DNA of 64,000 nucleotides from a bacterium (GTDB lineage Bacteria; SAR324; XYD2-FULL-50-16): assembly GCA_018829445.1 (NCBI GenBank), contig JAHJTV010000074.1, positions 124,001-188,000 on the forward strand. Reading direction: 5' to 3'. Position 1 is the first letter of the stretch; every line of letters begins with the position of its first letter. A program made the translations under genes and the position numbers. A model generated the notes under the pieces. The model ran no database searches. It was not told the DNA's origin and was given only the letters and a program-made list of their open reading frames with translations. Positions 43,530 to 53,320 of the stretch are shown here, piece by piece.

Positions 43530-45026
43530 CTATGAATTTGCAAAATCCAGAAACCTATCTAAATACCGGTCCAAATTTATTAATGGCTGACAAGAGATCT
43601 CCTGCTGCTGGATTGTGGGCAGTGCGGTTAGCTTCTCAGGTGATTTACCAGCCAGTGCTGCACGAGCCAGGATGGCGGCACCGAGAGAGGTTACTTCAGT
43701 CACATCGGTGGTCAGAACCTGTGTGTTGGGCAGTAATGCTGCCAACAGGGCAGTATGGGAGTCATTCTTATGAAAACCGCCTTCTACATACACTGGTGTA
43801 GAAGGCGACCGTCGAATAGCTTCGATCGACAGTTTGGAATGGATGGCGATGGACAGGTTTAGCACCATGAAAGCCCGATCATAATCCTGGAAGAAAGCCG
43901 GTGTTTCACCCATGAATAGCTTATCCAAGCCGAAGAACTGACCGTTCTCAACGGCACGGGAGGAACCGACAGGAAACATTCCCATGGTTGTGATAGATGG
44001 AGTGATAAACTGTGTAGCTTCTGCCAACACCAATTCACAAAGATCGTGGTTGAATGGTGGAATATCGTCCCGGTTATGGATGGACTGGATCAACTGCCGA
44101 TACAAATCAAACTCGATACCACCAGCGAAGAAAACGGTTTTGATCAATTTGGAGAACGCGCCGTTATTATAATAGATGGTTTTGCCAAGATCGTCCTCGT
44201 TGATGTCCGGTGCATCTTCGGCAATCATATTGACAATCATAGACCCGGCCGAGCTGAGAATCTTGGGGTGTTCATCCATCAGGGAGAAAGGGATAAAGGC
44301 GCTACTGGAGTCATGGATACCTGCTATCACGATCGTTTCTACCGACAGTCCGGTGGCATCGGCAATGGCTCGGGTGACAGTTCCCAGCCTGTCCCAGGGG
44401 CTCAGGATATTTTTCGGCAATAGATGTCGAATGCCTAACTGATCGACAAAAGGTGAGAATTCCTCTTTTTTGAAGTCCCACAGATAGGTATGATTGCCCA
44501 GGTAGGTTTTCTCCAAGGCGAGATTTTCGGTGAGTCGGTAGCCGATATACTGAGGCAGTCCCAGGATATGAGCTGTTTGGGCAAAGGCTTCGGGAAACTG
44601 CTCCTTTGCGAAAGCGATCCCCTTTCCGATACAAACCAGATAAGGCAGCGGTGGTGTAGAGGTTTCGATGTGAAACTGATCGGCGGAACCGAATTTATCG
44701 TAAAAACGGGCATGAAAATCTGGTCCCGGATCGTGGGCGTTAAACAGCATGGGGATGGAAAGACTACCGGTCTGGTCCAGACATACAAAACTGCCACCAT
44801 GGGCGCTGACAGCGATCGCCCCAATCTCGAACAGAGCGGATACCTCTTTCAGGCCTTCCAGAAACCAGTCCATGATTTCTTCAATCGGTTCAAGTGTCAG
44901 TTCAGACTCCGAGCGTTCGGGGAACTGGGCGGATCGGGTGTGAACAATTTGGTACGCTGCATCAAAAATCTGCAGCTTCTTGTTGGTGTTACCAACATCT
45001 AAAACACAGATGTGAGATGTGTCCAT
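43530..45026 (-). CDS. FGGY-family carbohydrate kinase (rhamnulokinase/fuculokinase-like)
   Basis: About 498 residues; start ATG 45026 preferred because AGGA lies 7 nt before it (the frame opens at 45068). Actin-fold kinase motifs: phosphate-1 block CVLDVGNTNKKLQIFD, SAHGGSFVCLD, then AGIHDSSSAFIPF and the ATP block LSSAGSMIVNM, FAGGIEFDL and YVEGGFHKNDSHTALLAALL. Closest in feel to L-rhamnulose/L-fuculose kinases, which feed a class II aldolase; such an aldolase gene ends 58 bp upstream and is cotranscribed. Sugar identity is not fixed by sequence. It probably makes the aldolase substrate, a ketose-1-phosphate. Confidence 0.85.
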   Translation of the reverse strand: MDTSHICVLDVGNTNKKLQIFDAAYQIVHTRSAQFPERSESELTLEPIEEIMDWFLEGLKEVSALFEIGAIAVSAHGGSFVCLDQTGSLSIPMLFNAHDPGPDFHARFYDKFGSADQFHIETSTPPLPYLVCIGKGIAFAKEQFPEAFAQTAHILGLPQYIGYRLTENLALEKTYLGNHTYLWDFKKEEFSPFVDQLGIRHLLPKNILSPWDRLGTVTRAIADATGLSVETIVIAGIHDSSSAFIPFSLMDEHPKILSSAGSMIVNMIAEDAPDINEDDLGKTIYYNNGAFSKLIKTVFFAGGIEFDLYRQLIQSIHNRDDIPPFNHDLCELVLAEATQFITPSITTMGMFPVGSSRAVENGQFFGLDKLFMGETPAFFQDYDRAFMVLNLSIAIHSKLSIEAIRRSPSTPVYVEGGFHKNDSHTALLAALLPNTQVLTTDVTEVTSLGAAILARAALAGKSPEKLTALPTIQQQEISCQPLINLDRYLDRFLDFANS

Positions 45027-45083
45027 ATAGATTCCTGTTTTTGATAATTGGATTAAACGCTCCTTCATTCGAATAGGGAAATA

Positions 45084-45761
45084 TTAGTTACAAACAGGTT
45101 CGGTGTCAAATTCCTCTTTTCTTAGTTCCCTGATCAGGTTGACGATATCATCAGGGAGAAGAGTTACTAGGTTTCCTGTTGATTGGGCACCATAGTAGAC
45201 TTTGGCAGTCTTTTCAAGTAGCTCGACATTCAACCATGCTTTGTCCAATGTTGCCCCGAGGTTCAAGGCACCATGGTTCTGTATCAGATAGCAATGGCAA
45301 TTATTGCTCAATTTACTCCTGAGATTCTCAATGAGTTCCGGGCTACCTGAAAGACCGTAAGGTACCACCTCAACACTCGGTCCGATATCAAAACTGACTT
45401 CATCAAAAAGAGCCGGGATCGGTTTATTCAGAATTGCAAACATACTGGCATGTATTTGATGTGTATGAATGACAGCATTGACATCTTTTCTTTGCTTGTA
45501 GCATTCAAGATGAAGCCCGGCTTCCACAGACGGTTTCAATTCTCCTTCAATTTGCTTCAAATCAAAATCCAGCACACACATGTTGTCCAATGACAATTGA
45601 TCATATGGTAATGTTGATGGCGTGATGACAAACAACTCTTCCCCCTCAATACGCATTGATACATTTCCACCGGTTCCTCTTAAAGTACCAAAATAACCAT
45701 GCTTAGAAAGCCATTGAGTGCATTTGATAATTTGGATTTTATATTCCTCATGGTTTCTCAT
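45084..45761 (-). CDS. class II aldolase (L-fuculose/rhamnulose-phosphate aldolase type)
   Basis: 225 residues with the aldolase/adducin zinc site: HTHQIH provides two His ligands, the third is in QNHGALNLG, with Glu from PSVEAGLHLECY as acid/base. GTGGNVSMRI is the substrate-binding loop. Should cleave a 6-deoxy-ketose-1-phosphate to dihydroxyacetone phosphate and lactaldehyde. Lies upstream of, and in the same direction as, the FGGY kinase; GGAGG ribosome binding site before ATG. Divergent from the MalT-like regulator, the probable activator. Confidence 0.9.
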   Translation of the reverse strand: MRNHEEYKIQIIKCTQWLSKHGYFGTLRGTGGNVSMRIEGEELFVITPSTLPYDQLSLDNMCVLDFDLKQIEGELKPSVEAGLHLECYKQRKDVNAVIHTHQIHASMFAILNKPIPALFDEVSFDIGPSVEVVPYGLSGSPELIENLRSKLSNNCHCYLIQNHGALNLGATLDKAWLNVELLEKTAKVYYGAQSTGNLVTLLPDDIVNLIRELRKEEFDTEPVCN

Positions 45762-46069
45762 TTAATCCTCCATAAATTAATTTATCATTATCGATATACG
45801 ACAATCATTGTTTTAACCCTGTCAAAAACGTAGGGTGGAAATGGTAAACGATCTTTCAGAAAGCAACTGATCAGCTCTGACAAAATCAGTTGTCTTATAT
45901 GAGTACGACTGCCGGATCGAACGGATTTGTAAAAACGAAGTCAGCAGGCTCTTGATTTGAAAATCGCTTTTTTATATTGCTTTAATACACCGTAGCGCTT
46001 AAGTGAAATAGATCAACTACCCAAACGGGTGGTTTTGTTCGAAGATTTCTTTAGTGATAAATCCAGGTA
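45762..46069. promoter_or_regulatory. divergent promoter region of the sugar island
   Basis: 308 bp between the leftward aldolase/kinase operon and the rightward MalT-like regulator. An inverted repeat CAACTGAT (45864-45871) / ATCAGTTG (45885-45892) is a candidate operator or activator site. Core promoter elements not identified with confidence. Confidence 0.4.
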
Positions 46070-48841
46070 ATGACGTTTCAATTTTTAAAAACTAAACTCG
46101 ATATTCCAATTCTACAGACCAATTGCTTATCTCGTATGCGCTTGATAAAACGATTGGACTCAGCGGTTTTACCCAGGGTTGTTCTTATTTCAGCACCCGC
46201 CGGATATGGAAAAACAGCCTTCACCTGTGAGTGGGCGAGATCGAGAAAGGAACAGGTCTCATGGATTGGCCTGGATGAAGCAGATGATGATCCTGTCAAA
46301 TTCTTCGGTTATCTGCGGTTGGCTCTAAAGAAGCTTTATCCTGAACTGGAAGAATGTGATGACCATCTTTCTTCATATGAGCCGACTCAACTCTATTCCT
46401 CCCTTACTATCCTGCTGAATAGTCTGTGCGAAAGAAGCAAGCCCGGATTCATTATACTGGACGATTATCACCAAATAAAAAATCCGGCAGTTCATGATAT
46501 CACCGCCTTTTTGATCCGCCATCTTCCGTCAAATTTACATTTTCTGATTTTGACCCGTTCTGATCCGCAGATTCACCTGGATCGGCTTCGAATTCAAAAT
46601 GATTTATGGGAGATCCGTCAAAACGATCTCTGTTTCGATGAGAATGAGGTGTCGGTTTTTTTGAATCGAATCATAGGACTCGACCTGTCAAAAACCGAAG
46701 TCACAACGCTAACGGAACGAACCGAGGGCTGGATTGCAGGTATTTATATGGCAGCACTATACCTGACCAAATGTGAAGATAAAAGTGGTTTTATCAGCAA
46801 CTTCTCCGGTAACCATGCGTACATAATGGACTACCTGGTAAAAGAGGTGTTTTTTCGACAACCTGAGACTATTCGTAATTTCCTCCTGGAAAGCTCCATT
46901 TTGGATCACTTATCCGATTCGTTATGTAACGAACTGACTGGCCGGGAGGATAGTGCCATGTTATTGGAACAGCTGATCATTGATAATCAATTCATTGTAC
47001 AACTGGATGAACAACGTCGTTGGTATCGGTACCATCAATTGTATGGCGATGTTCTGCAAAGCCTCTTGAAGCAGCAATACCCCGAGCGACTTCAACCTTT
47101 GTACACAAAGGTCTGTCATTGGTATGAACGGCACAACCATCTGGAGGAGGCAATTAAGTATGCTTTCAGAGGAAATGATATCTCTCTGGCCGTTTGTTTG
47201 ATTGAAAAGTGCGTAGCAAGCGCAATGATCATTGGCGAACGGATTCACATCCGCAAATGGATCGAAAAACTGTCTGAGAGCATTATCAGCTCCCGTCCGT
47301 TACTAGGCCTTGTCCATGCGTGGTCTCTCATGAATGATATGACTGCCGTATCCGATGACTTGATTCGACTGCGATTGAGAAATGCAGAACAGGCTATATC
47401 CAATCCCGGAGAAGAGGTTCTGGGTTCTGTCAAAGCTGCGGGTTTATCAATCTCCCGGGTTTCAGACACCATTACCCTGCTGAAAGCAACCCTTTCGTTT
47501 GGGAGAGGAAATCCATCCAACAAATATGTTGATGACTTAAAAAAATCACTAGAGAAGTCGGAATGCCAAAGCAATGATCTCAGCAGTGCAACCCAAGTAT
47601 TGATTGCTCGAATTCAGCTCAGAACCGTTGACTTTGATGCAGCACTTAAGTCACTGGAGGAGACCACTTCGATTGCTAAAACCAAAGGGCACTTGTATCT
47701 GACTATATATGCGACCTATCTAAAGGCTTGGGTTCTTTACCAGAAAGGCAAATATCACCTGGCTTGTCAAGTTTGTGAAGAAACCATAAAAGACCACACC
47801 CCTTTGGATAGCAAACCAGGACAACACCTCAAATTTGTGAATGCATTAAAGGTTATTCTGGGAGCAGTCTATTTTGAATGGAACCAACTCTCAAAAGCCA
47901 ATCGGTTATTGGAAGACGCACTCAAATCTCTTAGACTGACGACAGAAAATGGGATCATCATCAATGCAATGGTTCACCAGATATTTGTGAAATTAGCCCT
48001 GAAATTCGATAGCTTTGAGCTTAAGAAGCTTATTGCGCAGCTTGAAGGAATGGGAAGATTCCACAATAATGTGACATCACTGGCTGCTGCACTGGAAATG
48101 AATTTGTCGTCCATATTGGGTAATTATTCATTGGACTTTGAGAATATGGAACAGATTATTGGCCCCAAAGTTTGGGACTTTGATTCGGAACTTCACTACT
48201 ACCAGGATTTTGAGTGGCATTTGACAGCACAAATGATAAAAATCCATATTTTCATTAAGCGCTGTAAGCAAGAAAACAAAAAAAACGATAAAAAAAATAT
48301 ACTTTTACTGATCGGTTTTTTAAAAAAACAAATGGCCGGATCCGAAAAATGGGAAATGAAGCGATTGGTCATTGAGACATCAATCTTGCTTTCAATTGTA
48401 TACGAATTAAATCAGGATTTGGATCAAGCAAAGATCCACCTTGGACACGCCCTGTACCTTACTGCTCCCGAGGGGGCTATCAGACCTTTTTTAGATCATG
48501 GCAAAGACATGTTTCGGTTGTTGCATGAAATGCGAAATGATGGCTACTATCCGGAATTTATTGATGATATATTCTCTTTTACAGACTCTGAAGAAGTTGA
48601 TCGAGAAATTGAAGCAAAGACAGATCCCATTTTGTTCGATTTTCCGGATGGCGAGTTAACCCCGAGGGAACTGGAGGTTTTAAAGCTCATTGCTGATGGA
48701 TGCACCAATCGTGAAATAGCGACTCAACTCTTTATCTCTTTGAATACCGTAAAATTTCATATTTTACGTCTATACACCAAACTCGATGTACACAAGCGAA
48801 CACAGGCCGTCGCTAAAGCAACATCCCTGGGGATATTATAG
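46070..48841 (+). CDS. LuxR-family ATP-dependent transcriptional regulator (MalT-like)
   Basis: 923 residues. N-terminal LKTKLDIPILQTNCLSRMRL, Walker A SAPAGYGKTAFT (42-53), Walker B FIILDDYHQIKN, then STAND-type winged-helix block EGWIAGIYMAALYL and a long helical-repeat sensor region (about 350-850). C-terminal LuxR helix-turn-helix LTPRELEVLKLIADGCTNRE, then IATQLFISLNTVKFHI (860-915). MalT-type activators bind ATP and an inducer, multimerise and activate promoters. Placement opposite an aldolase/kinase operon suggests control of that sugar pathway, an inference. ATG preceded closely by CCAGGT. Confidence 0.92.
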   Translation: MTFQFLKTKLDIPILQTNCLSRMRLIKRLDSAVLPRVVLISAPAGYGKTAFTCEWARSRKEQVSWIGLDEADDDPVKFFGYLRLALKKLYPELEECDDHLSSYEPTQLYSSLTILLNSLCERSKPGFIILDDYHQIKNPAVHDITAFLIRHLPSNLHFLILTRSDPQIHLDRLRIQNDLWEIRQNDLCFDENEVSVFLNRIIGLDLSKTEVTTLTERTEGWIAGIYMAALYLTKCEDKSGFISNFSGNHAYIMDYLVKEVFFRQPETIRNFLLESSILDHLSDSLCNELTGREDSAMLLEQLIIDNQFIVQLDEQRRWYRYHQLYGDVLQSLLKQQYPERLQPLYTKVCHWYERHNHLEEAIKYAFRGNDISLAVCLIEKCVASAMIIGERIHIRKWIEKLSESIISSRPLLGLVHAWSLMNDMTAVSDDLIRLRLRNAEQAISNPGEEVLGSVKAAGLSISRVSDTITLLKATLSFGRGNPSNKYVDDLKKSLEKSECQSNDLSSATQVLIARIQLRTVDFDAALKSLEETTSIAKTKGHLYLTIYATYLKAWVLYQKGKYHLACQVCEETIKDHTPLDSKPGQHLKFVNALKVILGAVYFEWNQLSKANRLLEDALKSLRLTTENGIIINAMVHQIFVKLALKFDSFELKKLIAQLEGMGRFHNNVTSLAAALEMNLSSILGNYSLDFENMEQIIGPKVWDFDSELHYYQDFEWHLTAQMIKIHIFIKRCKQENKKNDKKNILLLIGFLKKQMAGSEKWEMKRLVIETSILLSIVYELNQDLDQAKIHLGHALYLTAPEGAIRPFLDHGKDMFRLLHEMRNDGYYPEFIDDIFSFTDSEEVDREIEAKTDPILFDFPDGELTPRELEVLKLIADGCTNREIATQLFISLNTVKFHILRLYTKLDVHKRTQAVAKATSLGIL

Positions 48842-49806
48842 CTGTTTTAAACTGTTTTAGACTCATGCGGTCTCAATATCATTTTCCTTGTAAAGACTGA
48901 ATAGATTATGATTAACGAGGCTTTTCCATCCAATATTCCATCTATCTTTCTTAAGTATCTTAATTTATAACCGCATATAAAATTTCCTGCTATTAAAGAT
49001 CCTTCTCTCCAATCCACTACCAACGATCCCCGCAAACCGCCGTATAAAAAACAAAGTTACCACCTCCGCCATTCACCTTCCTATTTTAGGTATATCAGGC
49101 GTTACATCTGAAAATTATCCCTGCAAAATCTATTATTTCAAATTTCTCCCTAAGATTTGCCTCACTTCTTCCGCCTTCCCGTTATTTACTACTATTTCAT
49201 TTTATCACTCTTTGGTTGATCCAGTTTAGTCCAAATTTGGATGTAAGATAGGATAAGAATTTTACCACTGTCCTAATCTAAAATTGAACTTCTGTTGAAT
49301 CATTTTTCAACACACTGCATCATCATCATTTAGATTCATAATCAATTCTACTGTTCGTAAAGGTGAGAATTCGTATCCAATGATTCCTTGAAGTGAGACA
49401 CCCTGAGTTCACTACGATAAGAAACCACGGGGGATGCAACAAGCCTCGATATTTCGGTTGAGGAGGTATGGAAAAAGGGAAATGCGGTAAGCAAATTTGT
49501 CGAGAATCTGATCAGATCCCGGAATCCACAATGGAATGTCCGGCTCGAGCAGGACAAATACGGTTGGTTACTGGGGTATATCCACTGCTCGGATACGATG
49601 CTCACGGGTTTATTTTTGTCCCGTCTAATTTAGAAACCTATTAAGTGCTAATACCTAAATGTTATCGGATATAGAGTAGATCTTATTTGGTTATTCTTGG
49701 AATTTCACATCGGTAACCACTAATTTGCCCAGTAATCTATCAATACCACTTTCACTTCTTTCTGAATTTTTTAGTGGAACTTCGAGATTAAATGATATAG
49801 AGGTAA
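48842..49806. other. gene-poor stretch with repeat R and a small ORF fragment
   Basis: Almost 1 kb. Repeat family R occurs at 49139-49265, followed by sequence like the IS91 3' end (CTAATCTAAAATTGAACTTC near 49284). From about 49424 an open frame reads TSLDISVEEVWKKGNAVSKF and NVRLEQDKYGWLLGYIH to TAG 49631-49633 without a start; it looks like a coding fragment of unknown family. Confidence 0.4.
49139..49265. repeat. dispersed repeat R, copy 3
   Basis: CAAATTTCTCCCTAAGATTT at the left and TTTAGTCCAAATTTGGATGT to the right, clearly related to 34569-34696. No transposase next to it. Confidence 0.5.
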
Positions 49807-50721
49807 CCAAATAACCGCAGACCGTTCAAAACGGTATTTGAAATAAAGGATGAATCAGGTAGTGGCGGCATCTATTGGCAGGTTTTTGAGTCAATCAATA
49901 CATCAAAAATGACATTCAATCAAGCCAATGCATACTGTGAAAGCTTTAATTCAAACCCAAACCAAAAATATGTTCGTCTTCCGACTCGAAACGAACTCTT
50001 ATCTATTGTTAACTATCGGAAAAGAAATCCAGCAATAGATGAGGATCTCTTTGTACCAACCACTCCGGGTATTTACTGGACCAAAACAGAAAGGAAAGGT
50101 GTCTTTAATCCGGAGTATTGGACCGTGAACTTCAAAGACGGCACAAGTTATTTCTATTCTGATACAGCAGCATTTCATGCCCGTTGCGTGATTCATTTTG
50201 ATGCTCTCCCGCCTTTACCACCAACAACCCACTATAAGGTCGGAACGGAGACGGTTTATGACTACGGAACAAAATTAACCTGGCAACGCGATAGTTCCGA
50301 TAAATCGCTAAGTTATGAAGGAGCGGTTGAGTATTGCCCCAATCGTAGAATAAATAATCAAGACTGGAGGCTTCCGACCTTTAAAGAACTAATCAGTTTG
50401 GTTGATACATCCAGAGTAAAGCCAACACTTGATCCGGCTTTCAGGGGAGCAGTGACAAATAGGTTTATCAGCACAACACCGATGTTCGACGAGGAAATCA
50501 ATTTCAAACTCTGGTCAATTGATTTTAACAGAGGAGCCATCCCTGAGGGAGGAGCTGTATCATCCGGCTTTGTTCGTTGTGTCAAACAGCGAGATGATAG
50601 TGGATCTTCGAATAGAGTATTCAGAGGATCGGTGGATATATTATCCAATCTGGATCTGCAAAGATTTCGAGAGGGGCATTATCAAGGGATTACCGGAAAC
50701 GTAACAATCCGAAGCAACTAG
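49807..50721 (+). CDS. DUF1566 (Lcl C-terminal) protein, first part of an amber-split gene
   Basis: The frame is open from about 49807 without a start codon until ATG 49909; sequence before ATG (GGIYWQVFESINTSKMTFNQ) is typical of DUF1566, so the N-terminus with any signal peptide is lost. Two DUF1566 repeats follow: YVRLPTRNELLSIVNYRKRN ... ARCV (about 1-95 of the ATG form) and DWRLPTFKELISLVDTSRVK ... GFVRCVK (about 105-225). TAG at 50719-50721 ends translation but the same frame continues into the next entry. DUF1566 proteins are envelope or surface proteins of unknown role. Confidence 0.72.
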   Translation, partial: PNNRRPFKTVFEIKDESGSGGIYWQVFESINTSKMTFNQANAYCESFNSNPNQKYVRLPTRNELLSIVNYRKRNPAIDEDLFVPTTPGIYWTKTERKGVFNPEYWTVNFKDGTSYFYSDTAAFHARCVIHFDALPPLPPTTHYKVGTETVYDYGTKLTWQRDSSDKSLSYEGAVEYCPNRRINNQDWRLPTFKELISLVDTSRVKPTLDPAFRGAVTNRFISTTPMFDEEINFKLWSIDFNRGAIPEGGAVSSGFVRCVKQRDDSGSSNRVFRGSVDILSNLDLQRFREGHYQGITGNVTIRSN

Positions 50722-51513
50722 ATCTCCGAAGTTAATTTACGCGATCTTCAGAATATCGATGGAGATTTGACGATTATTGGCAATTCAAAAGCAAGGGGAG
50801 CCGATAATAATCAAGAATCTAAGCTTGGAAACAATAAACTCCAAAAGGTTAGTTTCAGACAGCTGAAGTTTATCAAAGGAAATTTGATAATAAATTATAA
50901 CAGGATCATAGGTAATCTACAAATCAACGAAAATCACGTGCATGTCCCAGTATTGGACTTTCCGTTATTGGAATCTGTGGGAGGTAAACTGGAGATGATT
51001 TTTAATCCAAATTTGAAAGTCTTTAAATTTGGAAGATTAAAAAAGATCGGAAATCTTTTAGATATTGAAAGGAACTTTGAACTGATGAGATTTAATATGA
51101 ATCCACTACAGACTATTGGATTGAGATGTCAGGATAGTTCGAATAACTGCTGTTTTCTTTTTATAAAAGAAAACAGCAAACTTACTTTCACTACCTTTCA
51201 ACAACTTAGCTATATCTATTCTGGTGTAAACATAAGTGCCAATTCAAATCTCAGCAGTTTAAACGGATTAGGCAGACTTTCAAGAGTCAATAGTACGCTG
51301 TATTTCAATGATAATCCTTCACTTTGCGCCCACAATGAAGTTGACATTGGAATAATACAAAGAATTTTCAAAGCTCATGGATTGCCGCCAATCATCGGTA
51401 TTGATCGAAATGTGCCGATTCAAAATTGCAGATCCAATTGCCCAAATGTGAATTGTGTATCCAGATGCCAGGATTACGATGCATGCAATCGATATGTGCA
51501 TGAAAACCCTTAG
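50722..51513 (+). CDS. receptor-L-domain-like beta-helix part of the same split gene
   Basis: In frame with the preceding DUF1566 entry after the amber codon; first ATG-like start is at 50767. Repeats of the receptor-L/leucine-rich beta-helix type: NIDGDLTIIGN, FIKGNLIINYNRIIGNLQIN, SVGGKLEMIFNPNLKVF, RLKKIGNLLDIERN, GVNISANSNLSSLNGLGRLS, with a disulfide-rich tail (CRSNCPNVNCVSRCQDYDAC). Probable surface or secreted adhesion/binding module. If the TAG is a mutation both halves are a pseudogene. No ribosome binding site before 50767 is convincing. Confidence 0.6.
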   Translation: MSEVNLRDLQNIDGDLTIIGNSKARGADNNQESKLGNNKLQKVSFRQLKFIKGNLIINYNRIIGNLQINENHVHVPVLDFPLLESVGGKLEMIFNPNLKVFKFGRLKKIGNLLDIERNFELMRFNMNPLQTIGLRCQDSSNNCCFLFIKENSKLTFTTFQQLSYIYSGVNISANSNLSSLNGLGRLSRVNSTLYFNDNPSLCAHNEVDIGIIQRIFKAHGLPPIIGIDRNVPIQNCRSNCPNVNCVSRCQDYDACNRYVHENP

Positions 51514-51835
51514 AAAAACCAAAGCAAAGACCTACTTGTTCAGGTTTTTATACTAGATGATTACAACACTTTAAGCCTGCTAAAACGGCAAAATGGTTTT
51601 TTCCATGGAATTTGGGCTGGATTTTTGGATTGGCTTAAAAATTATTAAACCAAATTATATGTAGTGTTAAATACTACAACTGCAGATCTACATGAAAACT
51701 GTCTTAAATATTGCTTTAGAAAGGCTGCTTGATTGTCACGAACAGGATATTCACTTGAAAATTCCTTGGAGATCCTTTCCATTCTCGAGATGGTGGTGAG
51801 TTTACTGTTTTCACACCGAGGGCTTTTAATGAGAT
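51514..51835. other. short gene-less stretch
   Basis: About 320 bp between the split DUF1566 gene and the VapC relic. A 64-codon minus-strand frame (51645-51839) has no family signature and ends inside the VapC remnant; not called. Confidence 0.3.
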
Positions 51836-51977
51836 TCAAGATTCAAACACTTGAAGAGTCAAATCGCCAATAGCCTCAAAGTGTTTTCTTTTGCATGTGG
51901 AAAGTGGAAAGGTGTTTTCTACAGCAGTAGCCCCGATAATTGCATCACCAGTGCGAATGCTATGAGAAGGCCGCATT
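51836..51977 (-). pseudogene. VapC-type PIN-domain toxin C-terminal fragment
   Basis: Minus strand: PSHSIRTGDAIIGATAVENT, then FPLSTCKRKHFEAIGDLTLQ and stop TGA (51836-51838). The D of GDAIIGATA and the KHFEAI tail are those of VapC PIN ribonucleases. The N-terminal half with the first catalytic Asp, and the antitoxin gene, are missing. Confidence 0.65.
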
Positions 51978-52012
51978 CTTCAGCGTGGACGAGTGCGCGT
52001 GTTTAAGAGCTC

Positions 52013-53200
52013 TTATGTTGTCGCGGCCCTATTAATCCGAGCGACGTTTTGTGCTTCTATTCCGTCTTTTAGTGGCAACCAGATGATGCTATTCGGTTGG
52101 GCGATGGTTAGCGACTGATCTGCCAGATTAATCAACTCCTTAGCTGTTACTGTTTCGATACTCCCGTCAAAGGTCATTACTTCGATTTCGTCTCCGGGAA
52201 ACAGTCTGTTTTTAACATAAAAAGCGAATCTATGCCGGTCCTTGTCTGTTTCCAACACAGTTCCTGCCATTTTGAAGTCTTTACCACTTTCATATGAAGG
52301 ATCATAGATGGAATCCAAATCGGCTTCAGATTTTAAAGATCCTTCGGTATATCCCCGAAATGGAATTTTAGTGAGTTCGGTTTTCCAGTTTTCAAAGTTT
52401 GAACTTTTACCCTGATTAATCTCTTTGATGACATTTGCATAAGCTCTGACGGTTGAAGCCACATAAAGATTGCTTTTCATCCGACCTTCGATTTTGATTG
52501 AGTCGATCTCGGCCTTGATCAGATCATCTATTAAGGAAATGCCACACAGATCTTTTGAACTTAAAACGTGAGATTTGGAGATCTGATGATCCTGGGAATA
52601 AAGGTTGTACAGGTAGCGACAATTCTGAATACATCCACCCCGATTACTGTCTCTTTGGGCAACATATGTTGACATGGCACAATGCCCTGAATAAGCCATA
52701 CACATAGCCCCGTGGATGAACATTTCTATTTCGAGTCCCGTTTTTTCCTTGATGTAGGCAGCCTCTTTAATTGTCAGTTCTCTTCCGACGACAATTCTTT
52801 TTACCCCTTCTCCCTTCCAAATCATTGCATGATCAGAATTTATGACAGAAGCTTGAGTTGAGAGGTGAATGGGAATTCCGGTATGTTTTTGAGCGAGTTT
52901 GACGACACCCAGATCGGAACAGATTAAAGCATCCGGAGCAACGGAGTGAAGTTCTGCAAGGTATTCTGGTAATTGATCAATCTCATCGTCATGCAGGAAT
53001 GCGTTTACTGTAATGTAGACTTTTTTCCCCCTTTGCCGGGCAAAGAGGAGTGCTTCTTTTATATCCTCAATTGTGAAATTGTTGGCAGCACTTCGCAGAC
53101 TAAAGCGTTGACCTGCTATGTAAATTGCGTCGGCACCGTATTGGATAGCGATTTTCAACTTTTCTAAATTACCGGCGGGTGCTAATAATTCGATAGTCAT
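52013..53200 (-). CDS. U32 family peptidase (TrhP/YegQ-like)
   Basis: 395 residues. N-terminal ELLAPAGNLEKLKIAIQYGA, U32 signature region EMFIHGAMCMAYSGHCAMST with conserved cysteines continuing GGCIQNCRYLYNL (about 160-205), IKIEGRMKSNLYVASTVRAY, and a small C-terminal beta domain (DRHRFAFYVKNRLFPGDEIE). Despite the peptidase name, well-studied relatives (TrhP) take part in tRNA 5-hydroxyuridine formation, using an iron-sulfur site; that is the likely role. Monocistronic and divergent from the helicase gene 120 bp to the right. Confidence 0.9.
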   Translation of the reverse strand: MTIELLAPAGNLEKLKIAIQYGADAIYIAGQRFSLRSAANNFTIEDIKEALLFARQRGKKVYITVNAFLHDDEIDQLPEYLAELHSVAPDALICSDLGVVKLAQKHTGIPIHLSTQASVINSDHAMIWKGEGVKRIVVGRELTIKEAAYIKEKTGLEIEMFIHGAMCMAYSGHCAMSTYVAQRDSNRGGCIQNCRYLYNLYSQDHQISKSHVLSSKDLCGISLIDDLIKAEIDSIKIEGRMKSNLYVASTVRAYANVIKEINQGKSSNFENWKTELTKIPFRGYTEGSLKSEADLDSIYDPSYESGKDFKMAGTVLETDKDRHRFAFYVKNRLFPGDEIEVMTFDGSIETVTAKELINLADQSLTIAQPNSIIWLPLKDGIEAQNVARINRAATT

Positions 53201-53320
53201 GTCATTTTTTCTTACTTTGAATGTTATAATCGATCCAACAGATCCAACCCAAGTTTACGGAAAATCAGAGGGGAAAAACATTTAATAGGTTGTATTAAAA
53301 CTTTTGAACGAAAAACTTAA

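Noticed and set aside
51645..51839. 64-codon minus-strand frame beside the VapC relic
   Set aside because: No family recognised, and it does not join the VapC frame; not supportable as a gene.
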